Source of the DNA: Rikenellaceae bacterium
Lineage (GTDB): Bacteria > Bacteroidota > Bacteroidia > Bacteroidales > Rikenellaceae
DNA: 64,000 bases
Direction: 5' to 3'
Assembly (NCBI GenBank): GCA_017936385.1
Contig: JAGBFQ010000018.1
Span: forward strand, 1 to 64,000
Positions 33,994 through 42,954 of this stretch are shown in pieces. Made by a program: the position numbers and the translations under genes. Below the pieces are notes generated by a model. That model ran no database searches. It saw nothing but the letters and a program-made list of their open reading frames with translations, and was not told the DNA's origin. Each line of letters begins with the position of its first letter. The stretch's first letter is position 1.

Positions 33994-34560
33994 TTAGTTG
34001 TTCGACGATTCGTTCTCCAAACGTTCGCGGAGTTGGTTCATGTGCTCAAGGTATTCGTCCAGCAACTCGCGGCGCGACTTAACCACGGCAATCGAGCCCG
34101 AACGAACGAATTGATACACGCCATAGGGTTTCAACTCCTCGAACAGTTCGGCGGTTTCGTTCTTGTGTCCTGTCTTTTCTATTACGATGTAGTCGTCCGA
34201 AATTTCGAGGATGCGCAGTTGGTAGCGACGAACAAGTTGCTCGACATTTTTGTGCAGAGCCACCTTGTAGAGTGCAATCTCCTGCATAACCACATCCTCG
34301 GGCTCATAGACAAAAGCCTTGAGGATGTCCACACGTTTTTCGACCTGTTTGACCATACGTTCCACACGTTCGGGTGTTTCGCACACCACGATGGTAAACT
34401 TGTGGATTCCGGCGATTGCCGACTCCGAGGTTGTCAGGCTTTCGATGTTGACGTTGTGGTAGGTGAAAATAGAGGTAATCTGACCCAGCAGACCCACCTT
34501 GTTCTCGGAGAATACCGTGATGACAAACTCCTTTTTCTCTGTATTATTTGACATTACCAT
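33994..34560 (-). CDS. ilvN: Acetolactate synthase small subunit
   Basis: Regulatory subunit that binds valine and activates IlvB. The 188-aa protein has an N-terminal ACT domain (about 10-85, with TVFSENKVGLLGQITSIFTYHNVNIESLT) and a C-terminal domain with GHKNETAELFEELKPYGV. It follows ilvB by 12 bases. Feedback inhibition by valine is a family property and is not shown by the sequence. Confidence 0.93.
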   Translation of the reverse strand: MVMSNNTEKKEFVITVFSENKVGLLGQITSIFTYHNVNIESLTTSESAIAGIHKFTIVVCETPERVERMVKQVEKRVDILKAFVYEPEDVVMQEIALYKVALHKNVEQLVRRYQLRILEISDDYIVIEKTGHKNETAELFEELKPYGVYQFVRSGSIAVVKSRRELLDEYLEHMNQLRERLENESSNN

Positions 34561-34572
34561 ACTTCTCGCGTT

Positions 34573-36279
34573 TTACTTTTTATACTCCAGCATCATATCT
34601 CCGACGCCTGCTCCGGGAGCAACCATGGGCAGTACATTATCTTCGCGTTCAACCCTCACTTCCAGCAGGAATGCACCTTTCGAGGCCTTCATTTCGGCTA
34701 CTGCCGCGGCCAAGTCCTCGCGTTTTTCGACGCAAGTATAACCAATTTTATTGGCTTTGGCAACAAGCTCGAAGTCCGGGTCAATCAAATCGGTGAACGA
34801 GTAGCGGTGGTCGAAGAACATCTCCTGCCATTGGCGAACATTGCCCAAGTAGAAGTTGTTGAGCAGGATAATCTTCACATCCACCTCGGTTTGCAGAATG
34901 GTGGTCAGCTCCTGGATGGTCATTTGCAGACCGCCGTCGCCAACAAACAGGCACACATCTCGTTCGGGAGTACCCAATTTTGCACCGATGGCGGCGGGCA
35001 GACCGAAGCCCATGGTTCCCAGACCGCCCGAGGTCACAACGCTTCGGGGCGAGCGGAAACGGAAGTAGCGTGTAGCCATCAGTTGTTGTTGACCTACGTC
35101 GGTAACCAGCACCGCATTGTCACCATAAGCCGTCGACACGGCGTTTATCACTTCGCCCATTTTGATATAGCCCTCGGTAGGGTGCAATGCACCTTTGATA
35201 ACCTTCTCATACTCCTCTTGGTTGGCCTCTTTGAGTTCATTCATCCACTCGTTGTGTTGGCGAGTCTCGATAGCCTCGGTGAGCAGAGGGAGGGTTTCGG
35301 CCAAGTTGCCCAACACGGGAGCGTCGGCCTTGATGATTTTGTTTATCTCGGCGGGGTCAATCTCCAAATGAACAACTTTGGCGTTGAGTGCATATTTGTT
35401 TACCGCGCAGGTTACACGGTCGTCAAAACGCATACCGAGTGCAATCAGCAGGTCGCAATCCTCGTTCTTGATGTTTGCGGCGTAGCAGCCGTGCATACCC
35501 AGCATACCCAAGTATTGTGGGTGGTCAGACGGAATGGCCGACAGACCGAGCATTGTGGCACCAGCAGGCACACCGCTCTTGCGCAAGAACTCGTCCAAGG
35601 CCTTCTCGGCACCGGCCAGCGTAACACCCTGACCCACCAAAGCCATAGGTTTCTTGGCGCTGTTAATCAGTCGTGCCGCCTCCTTGATTTGCTCCATGTC
35701 GGGTTCGGGCGAAGGCACGTAGCCGCGGATGAAGTTCAGCGGTTTGTAGTTCAACTCCACCAACTCTTGTTGGGCATTCTTGGTGAAGTCGATGGACACG
35801 GGGCCGGGGCGACCCGAGCGTGCAATGTAGAAGGCACGTGCCATTACGTCTGCAATCTCCGAGGCGTGTTTGATTTGGCAGGTCCACTTGGTCACCACTT
35901 GCGACAGACCCACGAAGTTAACCTCCTGGAAAGCGTCGCTACCCAGCAGCGATAAGGGGACCTGACCGCTGATGACAACTATCGGGGTCGAGTCCAACAT
36001 GGCGTCGGCCAAACCTGTGATAGTGTTGGTTGCGCCGGGACCCGAGGTAACAACGCACACGCCCACGCGTCCGCTTGTACGTGCATAACCTTGTGCCGCA
36101 TGTACACATCCCTGTTCGTGACGCATCAGAATGTGACGGATGCGGTCGGTATAATCATACAAAGAGTTGTAAAACGGCATAATGCCACCACCCGGATATC
36201 CGAAAATGGTGTCCACACCTTCGCGAAACAACACTTCGAGCATCGCTTCACCTCCGGTCATAAGTCGTTTTTCGTTCAT
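34573..36279 (-). CDS. ilvB: Acetolactate synthase large subunit
   Basis: ThDP-dependent enzyme that condenses two pyruvates to acetolactate, or pyruvate with 2-ketobutyrate. At 568 aa it is full length. The active-site glutamate lies in the N-terminal domain near GHEQ-like RHEQGCVHAAQGYAR; the ThDP/Mg motif is the GDGGLQMTIQEL segment with NN about 26 residues later. It sits between ilvD (32 bases upstream) and ilvN. Confidence 0.96.
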   Translation of the reverse strand: MNEKRLMTGGEAMLEVLFREGVDTIFGYPGGGIMPFYNSLYDYTDRIRHILMRHEQGCVHAAQGYARTSGRVGVCVVTSGPGATNTITGLADAMLDSTPIVVISGQVPLSLLGSDAFQEVNFVGLSQVVTKWTCQIKHASEIADVMARAFYIARSGRPGPVSIDFTKNAQQELVELNYKPLNFIRGYVPSPEPDMEQIKEAARLINSAKKPMALVGQGVTLAGAEKALDEFLRKSGVPAGATMLGLSAIPSDHPQYLGMLGMHGCYAANIKNEDCDLLIALGMRFDDRVTCAVNKYALNAKVVHLEIDPAEINKIIKADAPVLGNLAETLPLLTEAIETRQHNEWMNELKEANQEEYEKVIKGALHPTEGYIKMGEVINAVSTAYGDNAVLVTDVGQQQLMATRYFRFRSPRSVVTSGGLGTMGFGLPAAIGAKLGTPERDVCLFVGDGGLQMTIQELTTILQTEVDVKIILLNNFYLGNVRQWQEMFFDHRYSFTDLIDPDFELVAKANKIGYTCVEKREDLAAAVAEMKASKGAFLLEVRVEREDNVLPMVAPGAGVGDMMLEYKK

Positions 36280-36311
36280 TATGAGTGTTTTTTTAAGTTT
36301 GGAATAATCTT

Positions 36312-38144
36312 CTATTTGTCCTCGCCGGGCAGCATACGAACGGCACCCTTGTCGGCCGAGCTGACGAGCATTGCGTAGGCGCGCAGCGAACGGGGAACAA
36401 CACGGTCGCGGTTCTTGGGGGCGAACTCCTTCAGTGCGGCGCGACGCTCGGCCAAAACCTCTTGGCTAACCTCCAGATTAATCGAGCGCGAGGGGATGTC
36501 GATGACAATCTTGTCACCTGTTTCAATCAGCGCAATTTCGCCACCTGCCGCAGCCTCGGGCGAGATGTGGCCGATAGACAAACCGCTGGTGCCGCCCGAG
36601 AAACGTCCGTCGGTAATCAGTGCACACTGTTTGTCTAAGTGTTTGCTCTTCAAGTACGAGGTGGGGTAGAGCATCTCCTGCATTCCGGGGCCGCCTTTGG
36701 GACCCTCATAGCGAATCACTACCACGTCACCGGCCTTAACCTCATCACCCAGAATGCCGTTCATGGCCTGCTCTTGCGACTCGTACACACGTGCCGAACC
36801 CTCGAAGTGGAACAGAGCCTCGTCCACACCTGCGGTCTTGATGATACAGCCGTCTTGGGCAATGTTGCCGAACAGCACACCTAAGCCACCGTCGTTGAAG
36901 TATGCGTGGTCGAAGTCGCGGATGCAACCCTTTTCGCGGTCGGTGTCAAACTCCTCATAGTAGTTGTTGTTCTCGCCCAGACCGATGTTGAGCAGACCGC
37001 TCGGTGCGCTCAAGAAGTTGGTGCGAGCCTCCTGAGTGAAGTTGGGGCTTGCAATGTCGTTTGCGTCGAGGTAGGCCTCCATGGTGGGGTAATCTACGCG
37101 TCCGACCGTGGTGTCAAGCACTCCTGCGCGAGCCAGCAGACCAAGGATTGCGGCGATACCTCCCGCACGGTTCACGTCCTCGATGTGATAAGCCGAGTTG
37201 GGCGAAACCTTGCACAGTACGGGTACGCGGCGCGAAAGTTCGTCAATGTCTTTCATCGTAAAGTCGACTCCTGCCTCGCGTGCTACGGCCAGCAGATGCA
37301 GTACGGTGTTCGACGAACCACCCATGGCGATGTCCAGCGCCATGGCGTTCATAAATGCCGCGCGAGTAGCAATGTTCTTTGGCAGTACCGACTCGTCACC
37401 TTTGAAGTAGTAGTTTTCGGCCATCTCGACGATGCGTCGTGCGGCCTTCTCGAACAAACGGCGGCGATTGGTGTGTGTGGCAAGGATTGTTCCGTTGCCC
37501 GCTTGTGCCATACCCAAAGCCTCGGTGAGTGAGTTCATCGAGTTGGCGGTAAACATACCCGAGCAGCAACCGCAACCGGGGCAAGCGCGGCGTTCCAATT
37601 CAGCCACACGTGCGTCGTCCATCGACTCGTCGGCGGCCTTCACCATTGCCGTAATCAAGTCGGCCTTGCCACCCTCGAAGTTTCCGGCCTCCATAGGTCC
37701 GCCACTTACGAAGATTGTGGGGATGTTGAGTCGCATTGTTGCCATCAGCATACCGGGCGTGATTTTGTCACAGTTGCTGATACACACCAGAGCGTCCACC
37801 TTGTGAGCATTAGCCATATACTCAACACTATCGGCAATAATTTCGCGCGAGGGCAGCGAGTAGAGCATGCCGTCGTGTCCCATAGCGATACCGTCGTCGA
37901 TGGCGATGGTATTGAATTCTGCGGCGAAACAACCGAGTCGTTCGATTTCGGCTTTGACCTGTTGTCCTATTTCGTGCAGGTGTACGTGTCCGGGCACAAG
38001 TTGTGTAAACGAGTTTGCAATACCGATGATGGGGCGTCCGAATTGGGCGTCTTTCATTCCGTTGGCACGCCAGAGGCTGCGTGCGCCTGCCATACGACGC
38101 GTTTCGGTCGTTGCGGCGCTTCTGAGTTTAATCGACTTTTCCAT
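36312..38144 (-). CDS. ilvD: Dihydroxy-acid dehydratase
   Basis: Third step of valine and isoleucine synthesis; dehydrates dihydroxy acids with an Fe-S cluster and Mg. The 610-aa protein has the cluster cysteines in [11 protein letters not shown] and [17 protein letters not shown]. It is the first structural gene of the ilvDBNC operon, preceded by a ~200-base leader containing an attenuator, and it diverges from leuCD across a 659-base gap. Confidence 0.97.
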   Translation of the reverse strand: MEKSIKLRSAATTETRRMAGARSLWRANGMKDAQFGRPIIGIANSFTQLVPGHVHLHEIGQQVKAEIERLGCFAAEFNTIAIDDGIAMGHDGMLYSLPSREIIADSVEYMANAHKVDALVCISNCDKITPGMLMATMRLNIPTIFVSGGPMEAGNFEGGKADLITAMVKAADESMDDARVAELERRACPGCGCCSGMFTANSMNSLTEALGMAQAGNGTILATHTNRRRLFEKAARRIVEMAENYYFKGDESVLPKNIATRAAFMNAMALDIAMGGSSNTVLHLLAVAREAGVDFTMKDIDELSRRVPVLCKVSPNSAYHIEDVNRAGGIAAILGLLARAGVLDTTVGRVDYPTMEAYLDANDIASPNFTQEARTNFLSAPSGLLNIGLGENNNYYEEFDTDREKGCIRDFDHAYFNDGGLGVLFGNIAQDGCIIKTAGVDEALFHFEGSARVYESQEQAMNGILGDEVKAGDVVVIRYEGPKGGPGMQEMLYPTSYLKSKHLDKQCALITDGRFSGGTSGLSIGHISPEAAAGGEIALIETGDKIVIDIPSRSINLEVSQEVLAERRAALKEFAPKNRDRVVPRSLRAYAMLVSSADKGAVRMLPGEDK

Positions 38145-38171
38145 ATCGTTGTGTTTCTCTTTTTGTAAAAC

Positions 38172-38207
38172 AAAAAAGCCAATCCAATCTTGCGGGTCGG
38201 AAAGGCT
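38172..38207 (-). terminator. Attenuator terminator before ilvD
   Basis: On the minus strand AGCC-UU-UCCGA pairs with UUGGA-UU-GGCU (with a UU/UU internal loop), followed by six U (38172-38177). It lies 28 bases before the ilvD start. Its 5' arm shares GCCUUUCC (38199-38206) with the antiterminator. Confidence 0.75.
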
Positions 38208-38257
38208 CGGAATTTGGTACGTTACATCTGTGGCGGGAGCAACAAAGCGGCCTTTCC
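38199..38257 (-). promoter_or_regulatory. ilv antiterminator hairpin
   Basis: GGAAAGGC (minus strand, complement of 38250-38257), starting two bases after the leader stop codon, pairs perfectly over eight bases with GCCTTTCC (complement of 38199-38206). The second arm is the 5' arm of the terminator, so the two hairpins exclude each other. A ribosome at the leader stop would cover the first arm and allow termination. Confidence 0.75.
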
Positions 38258-38258
38258 A

Positions 38259-38318
38259 TTAGTGCGATAGCACCACAGAAAGTTCCACGACACTGACGAT
38301 GTTGATTCGTACCGACAT
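38259..38318 (-). CDS. ilv leader peptide
   Basis: A 19-codon open frame encoding MSVRINIVSVVELSVVLSH then TAA. Ten of 19 residues are the regulated amino acids: six Val, two Ile, two Leu. It is followed at once by antiterminator and terminator arms and then by ilvD. Expected working, from known leader-peptide attenuators: scarcity of charged Val, Ile or Leu tRNA stalls the ribosome in the peptide, the antiterminator forms and the operon is read; ample supply lets the ribosome reach the stop, blocks the antiterminator and ends transcription. Too short for ordinary gene calling. Confidence 0.85.
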   Translation of the reverse strand: MSVRINIVSVVELSVVLSH

Positions 38319-38357
38319 AAAAAAAACGTGTTTAAGTTTGGGTTTAAAACTTTTGTG

Positions 38358-38388
38358 CAAATGTAAGCATCTTTCGACGGATTCGCAA
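38358..38388 (-). promoter_or_regulatory. Promoter of the ilv leader and ilvDBNC
   Basis: On the minus strand TTGC (complement of 38385-38388) is followed about 19-20 bases later by TACATTTG (complement of 38358-38365). Transcription would start about 35 bases before the leader peptide. Confidence 0.75.
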
Positions 38389-38444
38389 GAATATTATTAA
38401 ATATTTTCAATAACATTTTTAAATAAATATTCAACTTTTTGATT

Positions 38445-38803
38445 TATAGTTGATTATTGTGGTGCGTCGACTGTCTGATTTTAAACGTATTCAGTAGTGC
38501 GGTGTTAAATCATAATCAAAACGTTAGCGCGGCACTCTTGATATCGCTCGGCTGACTTGTGAGTTGAGGATGGAATGGCTCAGAGTTTCAGATACATACC
38601 CAATTTGAATGTGGCTTGGCAAAACCTGTAAGAGGATTGTAAATTGTAAGTTTTGATGCGAAAGTGAATCAATCTCAAAAAAAATTATTACCTTGCACTT
38701 CCGCTATTGCCCTTGTTTGGCGGGTAAACTACTGATAGTCAGCATATAACCCAAACTTTGCACTCTATCAAGCATAATTGTACATATTAAAATAATAACG
38801 AAA
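38445..38803. other. Divergent ilv-leu gap, leu side
   Basis: No gene is seen in these 359 bases. TACCTTG at 38689-38695 is a weak candidate -7 element for leuC with no good -33. I looked for a leucine-rich leader peptide comparable to the ilv one and found none. Confidence 0.5.
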
Positions 38804-40189
38804 ATGGGAAAAACTCTTCTCGACAAAATTTGGGATGCACACACCGTGCGCATCGAGGACGGAGGAAGATGCGTTCTCTACATCGACCGTGAGTATATCC
38901 ACGAGGTGACTTCGCCTGTGGCTTTCCTCGGTCTGAACAATCGCGGTGCAAAGGTCGCACGACCCGCGCAAATCACCGCTACGATGGACCACGACATCCC
39001 CACCCACGACCAAGACAAACCTATTCAAGACCCCAAGGCTCGCGCTCAAGTTGACGCTCTGATTGCCAACTGCGCCGAGCACGGTATCGAACTGTTCAAA
39101 ATGGGCGACCCCGGTCACGGTATCGTTCATATTATGGGTCCCGAGCAAGGACTCACTCAACCCGGTATGACCATCGTCTGCGGCGATAGCCACACCTCGA
39201 CTCACGGTGCGTTGGGTGCCGTAGCTTTCGGCGTTGGCACCTCGGAGGTTGAGATGGTGTTGGCAAGCCAATGCCTTATTCAGTCGAAACCCAAAACCAT
39301 GCGTATCACCGTTGACGGACAACTGCGCCGCGGCGTTGAGGCTAAGGATATTATCCTGTATATCATCTCGAAAATTTCGGCTTCGGGTGGTACGGGTCAC
39401 TTCATCGAGTTTGCCGGCGAGGCTATTCGCTCGCTGTCGATGGAGGGTCGTATGACCGTTTGTAATATGAGTATCGAGTGCGGCGCCCGTGGAGGTATGA
39501 TTGCTCCCGACCAAACCACTTTCGACTACCTGCGCGGCCGCAACCGTGTGGCAAAAGGCGAGGAGTTTGATAAGCTGGTTGAGAAGTGGCGCGAACTGCG
39601 TAGCGACGACGATGCAGTGTTCGATATGGAGTATCACTTCGACGCAGCCGACATCGAGCCTATGATTACCTACGGAACCAATCCCGGTTTGGGCGTGGGT
39701 ATTACCGGTACTATTCCCGCCGGTAGCGATGCCAAAGCTCTGGAGTACATGGATTTCAAAGAGGGTGACGCTATGATTGGCAAGAAGGTGGACTATGTGT
39801 TCGTTGGTAGCTGTACCAATGGCCGTATCGAGGACCTTCGCCGTTTCACCTACTTGGTTCAAGGCCACAAGAAGGCCGAGGGCGTGACCGCGTGGATTGT
39901 TCCCGGTTCGAAGATGGTCGAGAAACAGGCTCTTGAGGAGGGTCTTGACAAGATTTTGGCCGAGGCAGGTTTCACTCTGCGCCAGCCCGGTTGCTCGGCT
40001 TGCTTGGCTATGAATGACGACAAAATCCCCGCAGGCAAATATAGCGTTTCGACCTCGAATCGTAACTTCGAGGGTCGTCAGGGCCCTGGCGCACGTACCA
40101 TGTTGTGCGGTGCTGCGGTAGCGGCTGCGGCTGCCATCTGCGGTTCGGTGCAAGACCCGAGAGTGGTGTTTAACGATAAAATTAAGTAA
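38804..40189 (+). CDS. leuC: 3-isopropylmalate dehydratase large subunit
   Basis: With LeuD, isomerises 2- to 3-isopropylmalate using a 4Fe-4S cluster; it could also act on citramalate. The 461-aa protein has [13 protein letters not shown], and the cluster cysteines in [12 protein letters not shown] and [10 protein letters not shown]. First gene of leuC-leuD-leuA-like. A very long antisense frame over this operon is an artefact of codon bias. Confidence 0.96.
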   Translation: MGKTLLDKIWDAHTVRIEDGGRCVLYIDREYIHEVTSPVAFLGLNNRGAKVARPAQITATMDHDIPTHDQDKPIQDPKARAQVDALIANCAEHGIELFKMGDPGHGIVHIMGPEQGLTQPGMTIVCGDSHTSTHGALGAVAFGVGTSEVEMVLASQCLIQSKPKTMRITVDGQLRRGVEAKDIILYIISKISASGGTGHFIEFAGEAIRSLSMEGRMTVCNMSIECGARGGMIAPDQTTFDYLRGRNRVAKGEEFDKLVEKWRELRSDDDAVFDMEYHFDAADIEPMITYGTNPGLGVGITGTIPAGSDAKALEYMDFKEGDAMIGKKVDYVFVGSCTNGRIEDLRRFTYLVQGHKKAEGVTAWIVPGSKMVEKQALEEGLDKILAEAGFTLRQPGCSACLAMNDDKIPAGKYSVSTSNRNFEGRQGPGARTMLCGAAVAAAAAICGSVQDPRVVFNDKIK

Positions 40190-40192
40190 GCT

Positions 40193-40786
40193 ATGCCTAT
40201 TCCAAAATTTACAACCCTGACTTGTGGCGCGGTGCCCGTGGCTCACGAGAATATCGACACCGACCAAATCATACCTGCACGTTTCCTTACAGCCGTTGAG
40301 CGTAAAGGTTTTGGTGCAAATCTGTTCCGCGATTGGCGTTATGACAAACAGGACCAACCCATCGCATCGTTCTCGCTTAACGACAGCCGTTACTCGGGTC
40401 AAATCCTTGTGGCAGGCAAAAATTTCGGTTGCGGTTCGAGCCGCGAACACGCTGCATGGGCCATCTTTGACTATGGTTTCCGCGTGGTTGTGTCGAGCTT
40501 CTTTGCCGATATTTTCCGCGGTAATGCGCTCAATAACGGACTGTTGCCCGTGATGGTAAGCGAGGAGTTCCTCGCCGAGATGTTTGCGCGTATCGAGTCC
40601 GAGCCTTCGACCACCTTTACCGTCGACCTGCCCGAGCAAACCATTACCATTGATGCTACGGGTCGCAGCGAGAAGTTCGAAATCGACGCCTACAAGAAGA
40701 AATGTCTGTTGGGCGGTTTCGACGACGTGGACTACCTGCGTAGCATTAGCGACCAAATCGAAGAGTACGAACAACGCACCAAATAA
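40193..40786 (+). CDS. leuD: 3-isopropylmalate dehydratase small subunit
   Basis: Swivel-domain partner of LeuC. The 197-aa protein has the family pattern [14 protein letters not shown] near the N terminus, [17 protein letters not shown], and NNGLLPV. It starts 3 bases after leuC, so the subunits are translationally linked. Confidence 0.96.
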   Translation: MPIPKFTTLTCGAVPVAHENIDTDQIIPARFLTAVERKGFGANLFRDWRYDKQDQPIASFSLNDSRYSGQILVAGKNFGCGSSREHAAWAIFDYGFRVVVSSFFADIFRGNALNNGLLPVMVSEEFLAEMFARIESEPSTTFTVDLPEQTITIDATGRSEKFEIDAYKKKCLLGGFDDVDYLRSISDQIEEYEQRTK

Positions 40787-40795
40787 TCTACGACC

Positions 40796-42310
40796 GTGAT
40801 TGAGATAATGGACACCACCCTGCGCGACGGGGAACAAACTTCGGGAGTGTCGCTGAGTGCCAAAGAGAAACTCAGCGTTGCACGACTGCTGATTGAGGAC
40901 CTGCACGCCGACCGAATAGAGGTAGCTTCGGCTCGTGTTTCGCAAGGCGAACACGAGGCCGTGCGACTGATTACGGAGTGGGCGGCCGAAAAGGGTTATC
41001 TCGACCGCGTTGAGGCCCTGGGCTTTGTGGATGGCGACGTGTCGCTCAAGTGGCTGTCGGAGGTTGGCTGCCGCGTGGTGAACCTGCTGGCCAAAGGCTC
41101 GCTCAAGCACTGCGAAAAGCAACTGCGCAAAACACCCGAACAACACATTGCCGATATCCGAGCTACGGTGGCAATGGCTCACTCGATGGGCGTTAAGGTT
41201 AACATCTACTTGGAGGATTGGTCGAATGGCATGAAACACTCGCCCGACTATGTATTTATGTTGGTGGATGCTCTGCAAGGTGAAGATATACAGCGTTTTA
41301 TGTTGCCCGATACGTTGGGCGTGCTGAATCCGGATAATACCTATGAATATGCTCGTCGGATGGTTGAACGCTATCCTTCGCTGCACTTCGATTTCCACCC
41401 GCACAACGACTACGACTTGGCTGTGGCCAACGTTTTGGCGGCGGTGAAGGCAGGTGTTCAAGGTGTTCATACCACGATGAACGGCTTGGGCGAGAGGGCC
41501 GGTAATGCACCTTTGGCAAGCGTCGTGGCGGCAATTCACGACCACACGGAGCACAAAACCAACATCGTAGAGCGGAAAATCAATAAGGTGAGCCGAATGG
41601 TTGAAACCTATACGGGTGTGCATATCCCTGCCAATAAACCCGTGGTGGGTGAGAATGTGTTTACGCAGTGTGCGGGTATTCACGCCGATGGCGACAATAA
41701 GAGTAACCTCTACTTCAACGACCTGTTGCCCGAGCGTTTCGGACGTGTCAGAGAGTATGCGCTGGGCAAGACTTCGGGTAAGGCTAATATCGCCCAAAAC
41801 CTTCAGGCTCTGGGTATTGAGTTGGACGAGGCCTCGATTCGTAAAGTCACCGAACGCATCATTGAATTGGGCGACAAGAAGGAACAGGTTACGGCCGACG
41901 ACCTTCCCTACATCATCTCGGATGTGTTGCGTCAAGACATCCATGGCAACAAGGTTAGCATTGTAAGCTACTCGCTGTCGTTGGCGCGTGGACTGAAACC
42001 TATTGCGGCGGTGCGTATCGACATCAGCGGGCAACAATACGAGGCTTGTGCTGCGGGTGACGGTCAATACGACGCCTTTATGCGCGCGTTACGCAATATA
42101 TATAAGGTACAACTCGGTCGTGAGTTCCCGATGCTGACCAACTATGTGGTGAGTATTCCCCCGGGCGGACGCACCGATGCGTTTGTTCAGACAATCATCA
42201 CCTGGGAGTTTAAGGGTGAGCGTTTCAAGACTCGCGGACTCGATGGCGACCAGACCGAAGCCGCAATCAAGGCGACTATAAAGATGTTGAATAAGATTGA
42301 GAACATGTAA
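40796..42310 (+). CDS. 2-isopropylmalate/citramalate synthase family protein
   Basis: Condenses acetyl-CoA with a 2-keto acid (2-ketoisovalerate for leucine, or pyruvate to citramalate for isoleucine). The 504-aa protein starts with GTG and shows DTTLRDGEQTSG, the metal-binding HPHNDYDLAVAN and GLGERAGN motifs, and a C-terminal allosteric LeuA-type domain (about 380-504, ending in KATIKMLNKI). Sequence alone does not settle LeuA versus citramalate synthase; in Bacteroidetes a second LeuA-like gene next to leuCD is often of the citramalate type. leuB is not in the window. Confidence 0.85.
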   Translation: MIEIMDTTLRDGEQTSGVSLSAKEKLSVARLLIEDLHADRIEVASARVSQGEHEAVRLITEWAAEKGYLDRVEALGFVDGDVSLKWLSEVGCRVVNLLAKGSLKHCEKQLRKTPEQHIADIRATVAMAHSMGVKVNIYLEDWSNGMKHSPDYVFMLVDALQGEDIQRFMLPDTLGVLNPDNTYEYARRMVERYPSLHFDFHPHNDYDLAVANVLAAVKAGVQGVHTTMNGLGERAGNAPLASVVAAIHDHTEHKTNIVERKINKVSRMVETYTGVHIPANKPVVGENVFTQCAGIHADGDNKSNLYFNDLLPERFGRVREYALGKTSGKANIAQNLQALGIELDEASIRKVTERIIELGDKKEQVTADDLPYIISDVLRQDIHGNKVSIVSYSLSLARGLKPIAAVRIDISGQQYEACAAGDGQYDAFMRALRNIYKVQLGREFPMLTNYVVSIPPGGRTDAFVQTIITWEFKGERFKTRGLDGDQTEAAIKATIKMLNKIENM

Positions 42311-42315
42311 CGCGT

Positions 42316-42435
42316 GAAGTTGTCTAACAAGGTGATTTCGGCGTTACGCTTGTCAGTGAAATCCTCACATACGTCAAGTATGCTGCGGTTTCACAGCCCT
42401 CGCAAGCCTTGAAATCCCTCTTGTTATACAACTTC
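42316..42435. repeat. 120-bp hairpin repeat, copy 1
   Basis: The ends GAAGTTGTCTAACAAG and CTTGTTATACAACTTC are inverted repeats. Inside are nested stems: GATTTC with GAAATC, GCTTG with CAAGC, GTGAAA with TTTCAC, and at the centre CATAC-gtcaa-GTATG. The whole unit can fold into one long hairpin. Copy 2 at 51982-52101 differs at only two positions. It directly follows the leuA-like stop and may serve as its terminator. No transposase is nearby. Confidence 0.9.
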
Positions 42436-42453
42436 AAGAGAAACCAGTCGACA

Positions 42454-42477
42454 AACAAGGTGATTTCGGCGTTACGC
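42454..42477. repeat. Partial copy of the 120-bp repeat
   Basis: 24 bases beginning AACAAGGTGATTTCGG are identical to the left arm of the full element. The right half is missing, so it looks like a truncated or internally deleted copy beside copy 1. Confidence 0.75.
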
Positions 42478-42621
42478 AAACATCGAAATTTCTTAATGGC
42501 GGGTGCCTAAACGGGGCTCCCGCTGTTTTTTATCGTTGTTATCAGAAACGCCCTTATAGATTAAAATGTATTAATAAAAGAAAAAAATCGTTGAAATAGA
42601 CGAGTTTATAATATTTTTTAT

Positions 42622-42629
42622 TATGTTTG
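42622..42629 (+). promoter_or_regulatory. Candidate promoter of the lipoprotein-SusCD locus
   Basis: TATGTTTG fits TAnnTTTG; the -33 element is unclear (TTGAAA at 42591 is too far). It lies 325 bases before the first gene. Confidence 0.5.
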
Positions 42630-42632
42630 CAG

Positions 42633-42954
42633 GCTCAATTCGGTTTGTTTTTGCCGAGTTGATGTGACATATTTTCAGTAAAGCCAAATAGCGCTATTTG
42701 ATTTTGTAGCTACACAGCTACAAAATCAAGAAAGATTTCCATTATAAGCACTGTTTGACTTATAGTCTGAAACTCGCGTCGGAAGTGCGCAGACGAAACG
42801 ATAACTATACGGCAGTGTGTGGTGTGGAGATTTCTGAAATTCCTAAAAACGGGAATCTCTCGAACGAACGGTTTTCCACTGTCGGTTTATATAATTACTA
42901 ATATCCGTTTCCCGAAAACCGTAAGCGGAAACTTAAATAAACGACTGACAAATT
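42633..42954 (+). promoter_or_regulatory. Highly structured 5' leader
   Basis: Successive hairpins: CAATTCGG/CCGAGTTG (42634-42661), the palindrome AAATAGCGCTATTT (42686-42699), a perfect 12-bp stem GATTTTGTAGCT/AGCTACAAAATC with a 4-base loop (42700-42727), TATAAG/CTTATA (42743-42764), and ACGGTTTTC/GAAAACCGT near 42865-42920, which competes with GTTTCC/GGAAAC. No gene is seen here. The fold density suggests a cis-regulatory leader, of unrecognised type. Confidence 0.5.

Noticed and set aside
38445-38803. A leucine leader peptide and attenuator for leuC
   Set aside because: No short frame rich in Leu codons and no terminator-antiterminator pair could be found on the plus strand.
38768-42067. 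A 1099-codon open frame on the minus strand across leuC, leuD and the leuA-like gene
   Set aside because: It is antisense to three clearly recognisable enzymes, has no recognisable domain and low-complexity His/Arg/Gly-rich composition. The codon bias of the sense genes leaves that frame free of stops.
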